Positions 38,101 through 50,239 of a stretch of DNA of 64,000 nt are shown here, in pieces. How positions within the stretch are numbered: position 1 is the first letter of the stretch; the number at the start of each line of letters is the position of its first letter. The DNA lies in assembly GCA_030063045.1 (NCBI GenBank), contig JAQSEB010000191.1, forward strand, positions 229,601-293,600, read 5' to 3'. The position numbers were made by a program, and so were the translations under genes. This stretch comes from Pratylenchus scribneri (lineage: Eukaryota; Nematoda; Chromadorea; Rhabditida; Pratylenchidae). Below the pieces are notes generated by a model. That model was not told where the DNA came from, made no database searches, and saw only the letters and a list, made by a program, of their open reading frames with translations.

Positions 38101-41100
38101 GAGAACTATCGATTGGTTATAAGATTTATGGGTCAAGGACAAACCGTTAAACCGTTATAAACTTTCGCAATTTTCAATGTTTTTTTTCGCAAAATTAAAT
38201 ATCATCCGTTTGAAATATATTATTAATTAATTTTTTGATGATATTAATATTCATAAAATATTCTTATCATATGCTTTTTTTGTAGAACATTTTCTTATCA
38301 AAAAAAGAGTAGGTACTTATCGGTTATCTAGCATAAATTTTTTTGGTTAACGGGAAAAAAAGAAGGTTAATATTATCTTCATTTCTGAAAAATCTCTGCT
38401 GTAGTGCTGATATAAGATAATCGATAAATACCAAGCATAGAAGAAATTATTGACGATGAATTATGGTCAAAAAACTCTCTCATTTTGGTTTATTTTGCTG
38501 ATTTTTACTTCATAACACTTTTGGAGCAAACTCACTAATTCATTCGGAAATCCAGCTATAGTTCCAAATTCCAATCAATAGCTATACAAAAATATTATTA
38601 ATTTTTTTAATTAATAATTATCTGAAAATTTAATTCTTTCTTAAAATTAGTGTGGTTCGTTGTTAGTTCTACCATTTTAGTAATTAATCTAAAAATAAAT
38701 AATAAAAAATTTGAAGGAAAAATCCATTATCCGGTGCTTGAGAAATCAATCAAATATGCAGAAGAAAAAAAGTTGAATCCATGCGATAATTTTTACAGTT
38801 ATGTTTGTGAAGGTTTCGAAAAAGATTTGGAAAAATCAATGAAAAAATTGAACCGAACATTCGATCCAAATTCCGATGTACATGATTATATCTTGGTGGA
38901 CCAAATTGAACAATTTTGGCTATGTAAGAAAAAAAATTAAAATTAAAAAAAGGCGGAATAATTTAAAAAAATATAAATTTTTTAAATTTTTAATTTTATT
39001 TCCCTTTTTAATTTATAATTTAAGCGCATTTTACCAAATCGGAATTGAGGAATAAATTTCCCAAAAATGATGCTTCGAAGAATATGCTCAAATTTTTTGA
39101 CAAATGTGTTACGCATAAAAGTGAAAATGATGAATTCAAAGATTTACTTGTGAATCAATTCAAAATGAATTATTTGGAAGTAACAAGTATGATAGAATTT
39201 TAAATTTAATTCATTAAACAATAAATAAAATCAAAATTTAAATAAGATTTTTGAAAAATAATTTTTAAAAATAATTTATAAATTATATAGATTAAAATTC
39301 AGAATATCTTAATGATGAAAATTTTAAAAAAATTTTATAAAAACATTATATTCTTATTAGAAATCTGAACGAGACAATCTCGCCAAGATTTTCCGAGATC
39401 TCAGTCCGAGAGTGGACCGAGATTCTCGATCGAGATCTCGGGTCTACCATAGAAAAATAAAATATTTATGAGAGTTATTTTTCATTTTTAATTTTTTATT
39501 CTTATTTTTTTAGTCTTTTTATATTATTTATTCATTTTTTTATAAATATTTTTTTTAGAAAATTTGAAAATTGAAGTAGAAATTCTCGAATTTATGCTTT
39601 CGGTATTTTTGAACCGAGAATTTTACGAAACCGAGAATTTCTGAGATTCTCGGTCATAGTTCTCGCTCGGTTACTTTGTACGATCTCTACCAAAAATTTA
39701 AATTTTTATAAAGAAAATTTTAAATTTTATTTTTAATTAGTGGAAGCTATTTGAAAATGTTTATTTATTTATATAGAACATATTTAAAATAATTTTATTG
39801 TGAACCTTTTTAATTTTTTTACAAAAAGAATGCATTAAAATTTATGCTTATTTTATTGGTTTTTGAACAAAAATTTGCTTATTTTAGGAATAAATAAATA
39901 TTTTTCATGAACAAAAATTCTAACTTGAAATTTAGATTCCACTCCGGAAATATTGGAATTCAACACGGAATGGATTACTCGAATTCATCCCTTCAATCCA
40001 TTCTTTTCAATCGAACGAATTGCTGCAAAGAAAACGGATCCAAAAACCGGGAAAATGTTTGAGGGCCACGAATACCGCCTTCAATTCCTTGACTCCGTTA
40101 TGGATCCGGATTCGGTTAAACTTTATCAGGATTCCATGAAAGAAACGGGTATAACTGGGAGAAAAGCCGGACTGAGCAAGGAGGAAAACAAGGAAATTCA
40201 GAAGAAATTATTGGAAATTGCTCAGGAAATAACAGATATTCGAATGAATTGTAAGTGATTTAGAAAAATTTTGCAAGGATTTTGAGATAATTTTTTTTTA
40301 TTAATTATGGAGAAGAAAGGGTTTATTTAAATTATTGAATTGCAAAAAGCAGACATTGTCAACAAAAATTAATTAATTTAAAAAATAATTTTTTAAGCCG
40401 CGTATAATTTGGCCAAATAAAGCATTATTGCTTGTTATAATATTTTCGTTTGGGTTTAATTTAATACGAGACAAGATTAAGCATTTTAGTCCCAAATTTG
40501 TTGATTTTTCGACGAAAAGTTTTTATTACCAAAATAAATAATTTTAGAATTAGTTATTTATATAATAGATATTAAATTGACAATAAATGAAAATTGTTAT
40601 ATTATCATTATCAAATGTATTTAAAAATATTACGGAAAAACGAATTTTTTGTTGTCTTGAAAAAATCACTTCTCCTGTTAATTTCAATTTCCAACTTTAT
40701 ATTATATCAAGGAAAAATCGAAATAAAATATTTATTACAAAATTACGAAAATATTTTATATTAAAAAAAACAAATTTTCAGTACAAATTGATGGAATTGA
40801 CAATAAAAATGCGTATAAAACTACTTTGGGAGAATATGGTAAAATTTTTGGTATGGAAGACAAAATTGATTGGGTCAAAATTATGCAAGAAATTTATCCG
40901 GACGCGAATGCAACCGAGGCGGATTCATTAATTCTCTATTATCCAAACAGTTTTATAAAATATTCAAACGCATTGGCTAAATATAGCAGCAAATCAGCAA
41001 GGTAAAAAATTATTAATTATTGGATACTATTTGATTTCCAGAAAAAATATTGAAATTGCAGAAAAGTTTATAGCGATTTTATGGTTTTTGCTAGACCTCT

Positions 41101-44100
41101 AAACTCTATAGCTATTCGATAAAACTCGAAGAGAAGCATCATTTAATATTGCTTTGGTTGGGGTTTTACCAATTTTTAAGTAGTTTTGAATCGAAAAAAA
41201 AATTGAAAGATTTAATGCATTTAATTTTTGGCCGAAATTCGAAAAATTATATACTATTCAATGGTCTTGATGAGATCTATCAAATTGGTATAAACAAACC
41301 ACTAAACCGGTATAAACATTTTATGTACTTTTTTCTGCAATTTCAATAGTCTTTTTTTCCAATTTTCAATAATTTTTTCTTCAAAAATATTTCCCATAAT
41401 TTTTTGTTTAAATAATGAAAATAATTTTTTATTTTATGTATAAAATTCATTAAAATAACAGAAAATTATTCTAAAATAATTAATTTATATATATATATAA
41501 AAAATTTGAAATTCGTTAATTTTTTCAAACATCTCAACTTCTAGCCAGCCGTTTTTCGAGATCTTTTTTTTAAAAGTTTCGTATTTCCATGGCACATTTC
41601 AAAAAACCTCAACTTTTTCAAATTACTCTACCGGTTTCGAGATATTAGCCAAAAACCGGTTTAAAAAAGTTAACTTTTGTGGTTTGGCCAGGTAAAACTT
41701 TTTTCCTTTTGATTTTTCGATACCAATTGTTATTCTAGGAACCTAAGTTGGAGTCTTAGCTACAAAATGATATATGGTTTGTGGGGTCTATCTTCAAAAC
41801 CCAGAGCTGTGGAGGTGCGCAAAAATTGGCACCTCGGCACTTTTTCCTTTATGGCCGATTGGCGAAGATGGGGGGGATGGGGACGGAGGTCGCGGGTTCG
41901 AATCCCACCATGGTCTAATAATTTTTTTAGAGGTTTTGGATGATGGGGATTACGAATTTGAGGTTTATTTTGAAAAATTAACCGGTTCAAATTTTTAAAC
42001 CGGTTCTGCGCGAGTTGAATTTTGATCAGAAAATTGGGGAATAAATTCTAATATGAAAAATAATCCTTCTAGGAATCTTTTAAAGCGCGATAGCGCTTTC
42101 TTTCTACCGTCCCACTTATTTCTTCCGTCACCCTTTAAGAACCAGCGGGCTTGCCCCGCTGGTTCTTTTAGTTGGCTAAATTAAATTCAGAGTTTAAATA
42201 TTTCTCTGAAAAAAAATAAATATTTATTTTTTATTTATTTTATTGGTTTTTTAATTTTAATTTTAATTTTCCATAGTAAAATTGAAAAACAAGCCATGTC
42301 CGAATATTTACTGTGGAATTTGATTGATTCCGTCAAAATTGTCAATTTGGATTCATTTTCGCCAATGCAATGCATTAAAGGATCTTATGATTATTTCTCG
42401 CATCCAATGAGTGAATTTGTCTTCATGGAAACAAAAATTAATGAACATCAAAGAAAAGGTTTTAATATGGAATTAAATAAAGGGTGGTATTTAATTTGCA
42501 GGAAAAATAATTGAATTTGTAGAAAAATTTTTCAGATAGGAAAATAATCTTTTACTTTTGGCCATTTAACTTAGCCAAAGCAGACTTCTTTAAGATTCCT
42601 AATTAATCAACCTAATCCCTAAACCCATCATGGGCCCTAAACTTAATCGAAGCCTTTAACATCTATATTGGGCCAAATCATAAAAAAATGTGTGATAAAA
42701 TATTATTTCTACAATTCAATATACCTTTTTTTTCAAATTAAATATTTCAGAAACAATTAGCTTATCAAAATTAGCGTACACTTTGTGTAAAGGCGAATAT
42801 CTTATCAGCAATATAATAAAAAATTTTCTTACCAATTAACTAATCTTTTTCTGTAGAGAATTTTAATATATTAAAATAATTGATAAAAAAATAATTGGCT
42901 TGATTTTAGTGCCTTTTCTTTTTTGGACTCATTTGCCAATTTCAAACTAATAAGTCTTTTCTCTATTTATCTTTCCGAATCAAAACTGGCTAAATACTAT
43001 TCTTATCTAATTTCTTAATTAAGCTAAATTTATTTAAATAACAATTTAATTTGCATAAATTTTTTCAACCATTTTTTAATAATTTTTTTAACTTTCAATT
43101 TAGGTGCCAAAGAAATTTATGAAATTGTCCGTGATCATGGCTATAAAAATTTATTCCAAAATAGTCGTTGGATAAAGAGTAAACATGCTGAATATGCCAA
43201 TGAAAAAATGGGACATATTACGACGACCATTGGTTTGGAAAGTGAAATTCCCGAAAAGAAAGCAATTATAAAGAAGTTAGTAAAAATAAATTAAATTTTA
43301 ATTTTTAAAATATTCAGAATGTATAAAACATACAATTTGAGCGAAGAAATGAATTGGCTGCAAATGTTGGTACAAGTTCGACAAGCCAAAAAGCAAATAT
43401 TTCCAACTCGCGAATTGGAATACACGGATTCCAGTGATTTTTGGAATCTTTGGAATCAAATCAATATTGGTGGCGGAAATTTGTTATTGCCGGTTGGTTT
43501 TTTTAATGATATAAAATGGAATTTTTTTCAGAGAATCTTCAGAATTAAAAATAATTATAAAATGTTTTTTGTAATTTAATTTGCGAAATATTTAATTTAC
43601 CGAAAAAACATTGCTAATATAGTAAAAGTTAAAAATTCAGTGTTTTATCCTAGATCTCAAAACTCAATATCCATAGAGATTTAGCAAGAAGCATTATGTG
43701 ATTATGTTTTATCATAGTTTTTTTAACCATGAATCAAAAACTAAAATGTACATATTTGAATAGCAGTTTAATAAATAGTAAATACCTTCTAAATTTGACT
43801 AAACCATGGCAAATTTTATAATAATCGATGCATATTATCGGTTGGGTATAGGGTTTGATGGTCGAAAATAACCCGCTGAACAGTTCAGCAATTTCAACTT
43901 TTTTAACCAATTTAAATTGTATCCTAATAATTTAATCAAAAAAATATTTTTTAAATACAAACACAATTGTAAGATAATTTGAATATTACTATTTTTATTT
44001 TTATTTTTAATTTTATTATTATAGGTCTACAACAATAAATTCCCAGCTGCCTACAATTTTGGTTATTTTGGTACTTTATTTGGCCATGAACAGGCACATT

Positions 44101-45767
44101 CTCTGCAACCACTCAATGAGGAATATGATCGCCTGGAAAATGGCACATTTGGACCAAAATTTTGGAACAAACCATATTCGGAGCAATATAAACGACGGGA
44201 AAAATGTTTTGTTAAACAATATAAAAAATTGCATGAAGAGGTAAATTTTGGGTTATTAAAATTTTTAATAATTAAGAAATTATGCAATTTTTAGGTGAAA
44301 ATTAATTTTGCCAAAAATTTTATTACAAAACTTAGCCCTCCCTGTTGATTAGATAAAATAAAAATTATTAATAATAGATTTATTAGAAATTTTTAAAAAT
44401 ATGACCAAAATTTGGCAAAATACAATAAAAGCATCGATTTCGATTTAACAAAATCGAAGAAATTTCAAATTTAAACTGAGAAATTTTGCTCAAAACAAAA
44501 ATCGAAAACTAATATTATTTCGAAAACCGAAAACCAATACATTTTAAAAAATTACTCCGACTCTATTCTATCGAATTTTATTATCAAAAGTGCTTATATT
44601 GGCAAATTCAAAATTCGGGTAGCTTAAGAATTCAATTCGAATATAAAAATATAATTTTAACTAATTTTTGAAAAAAAAATCTGAATTTAATAATATATAA
44701 TAATTTAAATTTTATTTTTTAGTACTACCCAAAATTTCCAATTCCTGATACGGTAATTGAGGACACAGCCGACGAAGTTGGCACTCAGGCAATGTGGAAA
44801 GCATGGGAATATTATAAAGCGCATTATCCGGAGGAGGAAAAACTTTCATTCGATGGCGCATTGGCCAAATTTAAGCCTGATCAGCTCATTTTCATTGCCA
44901 AAGCATTTGTTTGTTTTTTCTTTAAGAATTATTTTAAAAAATGTTTATTCCGAAAAAATAAGAATTGATATTAAATTTATTAAAAAAATATTGAAAATAG
45001 CGAAAAAATTTAATAAATTTATATTAAAAATTAGAGTGAATTATTTATATTTTCGTCTTTATAATTTGATCAAGAGATTTAATTTATCTTCTGTATTAAT
45101 TCGAATTTTATTTTAATTTAAAATTGGTTAAAAAATTAAACCAAATCTAAATCAAATGATGTGCCTTTTCGAAATCACTCGATTTTGTTTAAAACTTATT
45201 TTACTATATTCTATGTTTCTGAATTTTTTTATTCTTTTAATTTAATGGTTTTGATTAAATATTATTAACATTAAAAAATTTAAATTATTTTCTAAATCAA
45301 TTTTATAAAAATTGAAATTAATAGAATTTGAATAAAAATTAGAATTCCCCACTTTAATTCTATAAAATTAAAGAAAATAATTCTTATTGAAAATATATCA
45401 TAAAATTAAAAAAATTTATTCATATATTGTATAAATTTAATTTATTACTTATATGGACTCATGAAAAAATTTAAATTAAAAAAATAATTTTACAAAATTT
45501 TTGACACATCTTAAAAACATTTTAAATTTTCCACATTTCATAAAATTTATTTTGAAAATTTTCATTTTCATATTTCAGCCTTTCTGCGTTTCACGTCGTG
45601 ATGATCCCCGTTGGAATCCAATAAATAAAACATTCAGCCATTCACCGGTTCAAATGCGTGTGAATTTGCCCCTGATGAATTTATGGCAATTTTCCGAAGC
45701 ATTTCAGTGCCAGAAAGGAGATCGAATGAATCCACCACCCGAAGAACAATGTCATTTGTACAATTAA
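35118..45767 (+). CDS. M13 family zinc metallopeptidase (neprilysin/ECE-like) with extended N-terminus
   Basis: Fifteen exons in phase: 35118–35304, 35352–35651, 36860–37126, 37406–37552, 37738–37821, 38651–38923, 39025–39186, 39936–40250, 40782–41001, 42277–42458, 43104–43275, 43318–43492, 44025–44240, 44723–44908, 45579–45767 (1024 aa; usual M13 ~750). The M13 part begins at exon 6 with NPCDNFYSYVCEGF. Exon 13 holds AAYNFGYFGTLFGHEQAHSL (HExxH zinc site), exon 14 IEDTADEVG (third zinc ligand, ExxAD), exon 15 HSPVQMRVN (substrate Arg) and a final CHLY in place of CxxW. So the catalytic set is complete. It should cleave extracellular peptides. Odd: ~330 extra N-terminal residues with a leader (~10–25), a strong membrane span at ~137–160 (GRIGVVLVFTLTILSFF) and a second hydrophobic stretch (VWFVVSSTILVINL) just before M13, so two genes may be merged here. 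The exon 12 donor is uncertain. Confidence 0.85.
36058..36215. repeat. GACTCCGGA-word cluster in M13 intron 2
   Basis: CGGAGTCAGCAGGAGTTCGG, GGAGTCCGAAATTCC, CAGACTCCGGAGTCAAGAG and GACTCCGGAATTACAGCCGA crowd ~150 bp, giving several overlapping short palindromes (ACTCCGGAGT). It is a degenerate inverted-repeat relic. Confidence 0.6.
37955..38145. repeat. diverged copy of the CGACGCGTCTCGATGAG palindrome family, M13 intron 5
   Basis: Left core AAGTCGCATCGATTGGTATAA and right core TATACGAAACGACGCGTC…GACGAGAACTATCGATTGG face each other around a ~100-bp centre with AACCCCATAAAATGG. Same family as 25322–25600. Confidence 0.6.
39365..39690. repeat. GAGATCTCGG-type inverted repeat, M13 intron 7
   Basis: CCGAGATCTCAGTCCGAGAG…CGAGATTCTCGATCGAGATC on the left and GAATTTCTGAGATTCTCGGT…GTTCTCGCTCGG on the right bracket ~180 bp of AT-rich DNA. 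Confidence 0.6.
41095..41310. repeat. diverged copy of the palindrome family, M13 intron 9
   Basis: CTATTCGATAAAACTCGAAG…GAAGCATC faces TATACTATTCAATGGTC…GATGAGATCTATCAAATTGG. Family core as at 25322–25600, decayed. Confidence 0.5.
41844..41915 (+). repeat. tRNA-derived relic (possible SINE head) in M13 intron 9
   Basis: TGGCCGATTGGC (41852–41863) fits the pol III A box and GGTTCGAATCC (~41897–41907) is a perfect B box, at tRNA-like spacing; the T-arm GCGGGTTCGAATCCCAC pairs 4 of 5. The acceptor ends do not pair, and the D and anticodon arms are poor, so it is not a working tRNA. Confidence 0.55.
42082..42167. repeat. two GC-rich hairpins downstream of the tRNA-like relic
   Basis: AAAGCGC-GATA-GCGCTTT (42082–42099) and AAGAACCAGCGGG-CTTGC-CCCGCTGGTTCTT (42137–42167; 13-bp perfect stem) stand out in an AT-rich intron. 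The second is followed by a short T-rich tract. Confidence 0.8.
43690..43880. repeat. diverged copy of the palindrome family, M13 intron 12
   Basis: AATCGATGCATATTATCGGT…GGGTATAGGGTTTGATGGTC with an opposing AAGCATTATGTGATTATG arm; very decayed and supported mainly by position and the shared TCGATGCAT/CGGTTGGGTAT words. Confidence 0.35.
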
Positions 45768-46679
45768 ATTGATGGATTGGAGGAATTATGGATATTGTCA
45801 TTTTTTAAAGGATTGAAAGAAAGACAAAATGTGCATCAAAAAATGAGTTACCGTAAATGCTCTTTTAATTGCCTATGGGAAATTATTTTCAACCTGAACA
45901 AATTGCGGCTTGCGGGGATTTATTAGAGTGTGGAATTATTTTTCGATTAATTAAATTTTAAATTTTTTCAATAATTTCAATACTTAAAACTCATTTTTCG
46001 GCAAATGTGAAGAAGGGAATTTTAAAATTAATTAAAATAAGACACTTTTTACACTTTTACTGAGAGACTGGGAATATAATAGAGTTTTAAGTAGTGGCGA
46101 ATTAGAGAATGGGGAATTTATTGGAGGATGAGGAATTAAAAGCAATTACGGTAAATCAAGACAATTTGAACAATTTTTCAAGAATTTAAATTCTACTATT
46201 TTCTGTCTATTCGACTTTCTTTGATCCATATAAAATTATTTTATATTGTAATCTTTTTAATTTTATTTTCGGGTCCAATTTCTTGTGATTCTTTCACCTA
46301 AAAAGCTATATAAAATCTGAAATTGTACTTTTTATAAACATTTTTTCCCAACGACTAAAAAGTTTTTATCGAGGTTGTAATTCTAGTCATTTCAGTCTAG
46401 TCTATTCGACTTTTTTTGATCCATTTAAAATTATTTATATCATTATTTTTATTTCGGATTCGAATTTTCTGTGACTCTTTCAATCTAAAAAGCTTTATAA
46501 ATTTAAATTTTGTAATTTTAACTTCCTTATCATTTTTTTACAAGCATTTAAACCATTAATTTCGATTCTAGATAAAAGGATATTCTTTCCAAAAATGCAC
46601 ATATATAATATATCTTCATTTATTTTGGTTTGGCGACTGGAAAGGTTACTTATTTGGAGACCGATTTCATATTTTGGAA

Positions 46680-47460
46680 TACAATTTTAGAAAAAATAAA
46701 TCAACAAAATCATATGGACACAAATTAAATAATTGTCAATGTTAGAGGAGAGGCTGAGATTTTAAATAATGTATTATTAAATCAATTTCATCAGTAATTT
46801 TCGAATTTAGCCATTAGATTAAATTGGAATTTGATAAGAGAAGGGGTCTCTCTCTAAATCGATATACACCCTAGAGTTCCTCAAAAATAACTTCAGTAAA
46901 TCCCGGAAAAATAAAAAAGCGGATTTTTTTCTTCCATGTCCATAATTTTGATTTTTTGGGGAAATTCTTCTTCGGATTCATCCCCATCTCCGGCACTCAT
47001 TTCTAATTTAGAGAACATTTTAAAATTACAAATAAAAATTATATGATATCATTTTTTATTATTTTCTTCATTTCATTAAAGCCAAATTCATCATCCAAAG
47101 TACAATGTACACGAAATTAATTTGTCCCGATTCGAGGATATTCCCACCAAAAATATATCATAATCATTTTCAAAAAATCCAATTTTGTTGACTGCAATTA
47201 GAGAGGGAGGGGGGAGTGGACTATTTTTTTCATTTGCTTAATCATCCATTATTTAAACGTGTAATTCGCCGTCCGCCGATCGGCCAAAATGTGAACATTC
47301 AGTTTTATTTTCCATTTCATTTCATTAAAATTTTACTGGAATTATTTTTCTCTGATTTCATTTTTACGATTTTATTCCCCAATAAAACAAAGTCTATAGA
47401 ATTCTGTAATCCGGGTTTTCCTTTCTGTTTGATTAGACATTTTCTCTTATAAATCATTCC
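46680..47460 (+). repeat. orphan copy of the Ly6-family 5' block
   Basis: Matches 50240–51240 over most of its length (AATAAATCAACAAAATCATATGG, GAGGAGAGGCT, GATATCATTTTTTA, AAGCCAAATTCATCATCCAA, GAGGATATTCCCACC, CGATCGGCCAAAATGTGAAC). In the other loci this block precedes a Ly6-like exon 1; here it is followed by another partial block and no exon. Confidence 0.65.
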
Positions 47461-47604
47461 ATTAAATAATACCTGAAAATGTTCGAGCTTAATCCCTTTT
47501 AAATTGATGAAAACTTGGAAAAAAGTCTTAAACAATTTTTTGGGTGAAAATCGCTATCAACTCAAATAAATAATATACGGTATAACCTTTTTAAAACCTA
47601 CCCA

Positions 47605-47690
47605 CTATTAACTAGGATTAGGATTAGGATTCCGAGCATGGGATTAGGGATAGGGGCTAGGGGTTTGGGCTAGGGTTAGTGTTATATCTC
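47605..47690 (+). repeat. degenerate telomere-like tract, G-rich strand
   Basis: ATTAGGATTAGGATT…GGGATTAGGGATAGGGGCTA…GGGCTAGGGTTAG. A similar tract in the opposite orientation lies at 49805–49896. The words are TTAGGG-like, not the TTAGGC of most nematode telomeres, and are imperfect. Confidence 0.65.
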
Positions 47691-48650
47691 TCTAAAATTT
47701 CTATTTCATTTAGTAAATCGACCATTCCGAGTCGATTGAGCCTACTCTCGAGTCTGTAAGACGTCTAGAAACTGGAATTTACAAAATTGACCATTCTAAA
47801 ATCCTGGAATTTTTCGGAAAATGTCGATTTCCGAAAGTGGTCGCAACATATAATTGGAATAGTCATTCAAGCTTTCGTGTTTCTGGATTATTTCATATCT
47901 CCCTCTTGAGCTCATGCCTTATGTGTATAACTTAAATTCAGCTAATTATCCATCTCTGGTCCCCAACAAATATCCAACTTTAAGAAATTCCTTCAACCCC
48001 AAAAATTATGATTTTCTAAATATCCCCAATCCAAATCTTACATCATCCAAAAAATATGTGTGGCAAAAATGTGTAAACATCATTTTCGAAAAAAACGATT
48101 CCCAATTAAGGGGCGGGCGGGGGTGGGGGCAATTTTCCATTGCTTTTTATTTTATACTTAATCATCCTTTCATCTGTTTTGGCCGACCGATCAGCCAAAA
48201 TAGAAGAGCACAGTCATTTTCATTTTACCCATTTCATTTCGTTAATTTCATCAAATTTTACTTGAATTTTTTTCCAATTTCATTTTACGATTTTATTTCC
48301 CTAATAAATAAATAAAAATCCTTTAAATTTCCCCAGCAAATAAAATTCTTAAAGTATTCCGAAATTCGAGTTTTCTAATTATTTGGGCATTATATAATAG
48401 AAATAGACTTATTCTTTATTCCCTAAAAGATAGGTATTATTTAATTGCTTCTTTGTTAATTTTAATTTCTACCTCTCTAATGAGCATAAATGCCTTATTT
48501 CCATTACCCATAAATTCCACCTAATTAATACATCCATCTCCTCTCCCCAAACAATAAATGTTATTTATTCTAATAATTTATTTCATTTAGAAAATCCTTC
48601 AACTCTAAAATAATCTTCTTCTTAACATCTTCCAAAAAACAACCGCCAAA

Positions 48651-49255
48651 ATGTGTGCCAAATTTGTCACTGTTGTGATCTGCCTTTTGGCATTGATCGG
48701 CATTAGTGCTGGTAATTTTAGATTTTGCTTACTTAAATTTATTAATTTACAATAACAGGTATCAAATGCTACGATGGATTTGGTGACAAAGATGGCAAAT
48801 TCGAAGAGAAAGATTGCCCGAATAATAATGCATGTGGCAAAGTTGAATGTAAATTTTTTTATTTACTTATAAAAGTTAATATCAAAATAAATAAAAATTA
48901 AGGTGACGGTACATTCGATGGAAAAGCTCAGAAATTTTGTGCGACCGTCCCTGATGTCAACGCCAAATGCAACGCTGCTTCCAGTGGATGCTATGATGCG
49001 AAGGGCACTCGTAGTCCAGCGAAAACGTGTGGCATCTGCGGTGACGATCTTTGCAATTCGGGTACATCTTTATATTTAATATGCAAATTTAAAGGATTAA
49101 ATTAATTCATACTTTTATTAAAAAATTTAAAAATTATGAAAATATTTCAAATCATAATACTTTTCATTTTTACAGCATTCCACCATCCAATTACCATTTC
49201 GCTGCTCATGGTCTTTGGTGCTGGGCTTGCCGTCATTGGGCACTTCTTGGTTTAA
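48651..49255 (+). CDS. Ly6/three-finger-like GPI-tailed protein, gene 3
   Basis: Four exons: 48651–48711, 48759–48848, 48903–49061, 49176–49255 (129 aa). Signal peptide MCAKFVTVVICLLALIGISA; mature domain from IKCYDGFGDKDGKF to KTCGICGDDLCN, with about ten Cys; tail FHHPITISLLMVFGAGLAVI…GHFLV fits a GPI signal. Compared with gene 2 it lacks the linker exon. Leader (CATCTTCC…AAAATGTG) and 3' UTR (49335–49440) match the paralogues. Expected at the cell surface; partner unknown. Confidence 0.8.
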
Positions 49256-49804
49256 GAAGAAGATGGAGGAAGGAAATGGCCACAAAATTGTTACAAAAGA
49301 AGATGGCCATATTCCAAAAATGTTAACCAAAATGTGTTAAAGTCTATCCCTTTTTCTGTCCTATTTTATATTTTCGGTTATTTTGGGTTCTCTTTCATCT
49401 TTCCAATGTTGAATAAAAAATGTCAAAATGAAAATGTTTGATAATAATGAATCGAAGGAATTTAAATTGGTGATATTTAGTCGAAAAATTTTGATGTATT
49501 TTTCACTTTTCCAAAATTTTAATTGGCATTGCCTGTGGGTGAAAAGTAATTTGAGCAATAAATATTAATTTTTTTCGAATGGCTTAGGTTAAGTTTTAGC
49601 AAATTTTATACATTTTATAATAGACAATCGTTTGTGAATTTGTAGGAAATGGCAAAAAATTGTGATAAAATTAGATTGTTTTTTAAATAAATATGACAAT
49701 GCAGGAAATTAATTTTTATTCTGATGCAATAATCGAATCACAAAATAGGTATTGTATATATGTTGGCGGCAAAATTGGAAATAACACACTATCTAGCCGA
49801 AGAA

Positions 49805-49896
49805 GCAGAGTACAAACCTAACCCTAGCCCATAGCCCCTACCCCTAATCCCATGCTGCCGAGCCCCTAACCCTAACCCTATACTTAGTTTTTCGAA
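49805..49896 (-). repeat. degenerate telomere-like tract, C-rich strand
   Basis: On the minus strand it reads GGGTTAGGGTTAGGGGCTCGG…CATGGGATTAGGGGTAGGGG, sharing order and odd words (CATGGGATTAGGG) with 47605–47690, so the two are an inverted pair 2.2 kb apart flanking Ly6-like gene 3. Confidence 0.7.
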
Positions 49897-50239
49897 ATTC
49901 GAACTTTCTCTGATTCTATGACGAAAATAGTGTTTAATTTCTAATTTTGCCTGATTTCCAATTTTGCCGCCGACATATACTCTTTTAATTCATCTGGGTA
50001 ATTTTCAACCCTCAAAAATAGGTAAAATTTTCTCAATTTTGAGGGCCCATAGCTTTTATATCAAGGTCTATTTTACAAAAATTTTTTTTATCACATTTTC
50101 TTTTTCTCTAAATCTCTGCAAAAAAATTCTAAATTTTCCTATTTTTTACGGAGTATAAAAATAATTCCTATGCTGTTTTAAAAGAGCATTTATTATATCC
50201 TTGTTTATTAGTATTTGGAAATCCTAAATGTTAAATATT

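Larger units (their letters stand above)
45768..48650. other. intergenic region of duplicated blocks upstream of Ly6-like gene 3
   Basis: No gene seen. It holds a ~190-bp tandem duplication at 46193–46560 (CTATTCGACTTTCTTTGATCC, AAAAGCT.TATAAA words repeated), a first Ly6-type 5' block at 46680–47460 with no gene behind it, telomere-like words at 47605–47690, and a second 5' block at 48050–48310 next to the gene at 48651. Confidence 0.6.

Noticed and set aside
41760..41990. Open frame on the minus strand reading GGIRTRDLRP…
   Set aside because: It is the antisense of the tRNA-like T-arm region; such frames are a familiar artefact of tRNA-derived sequence.
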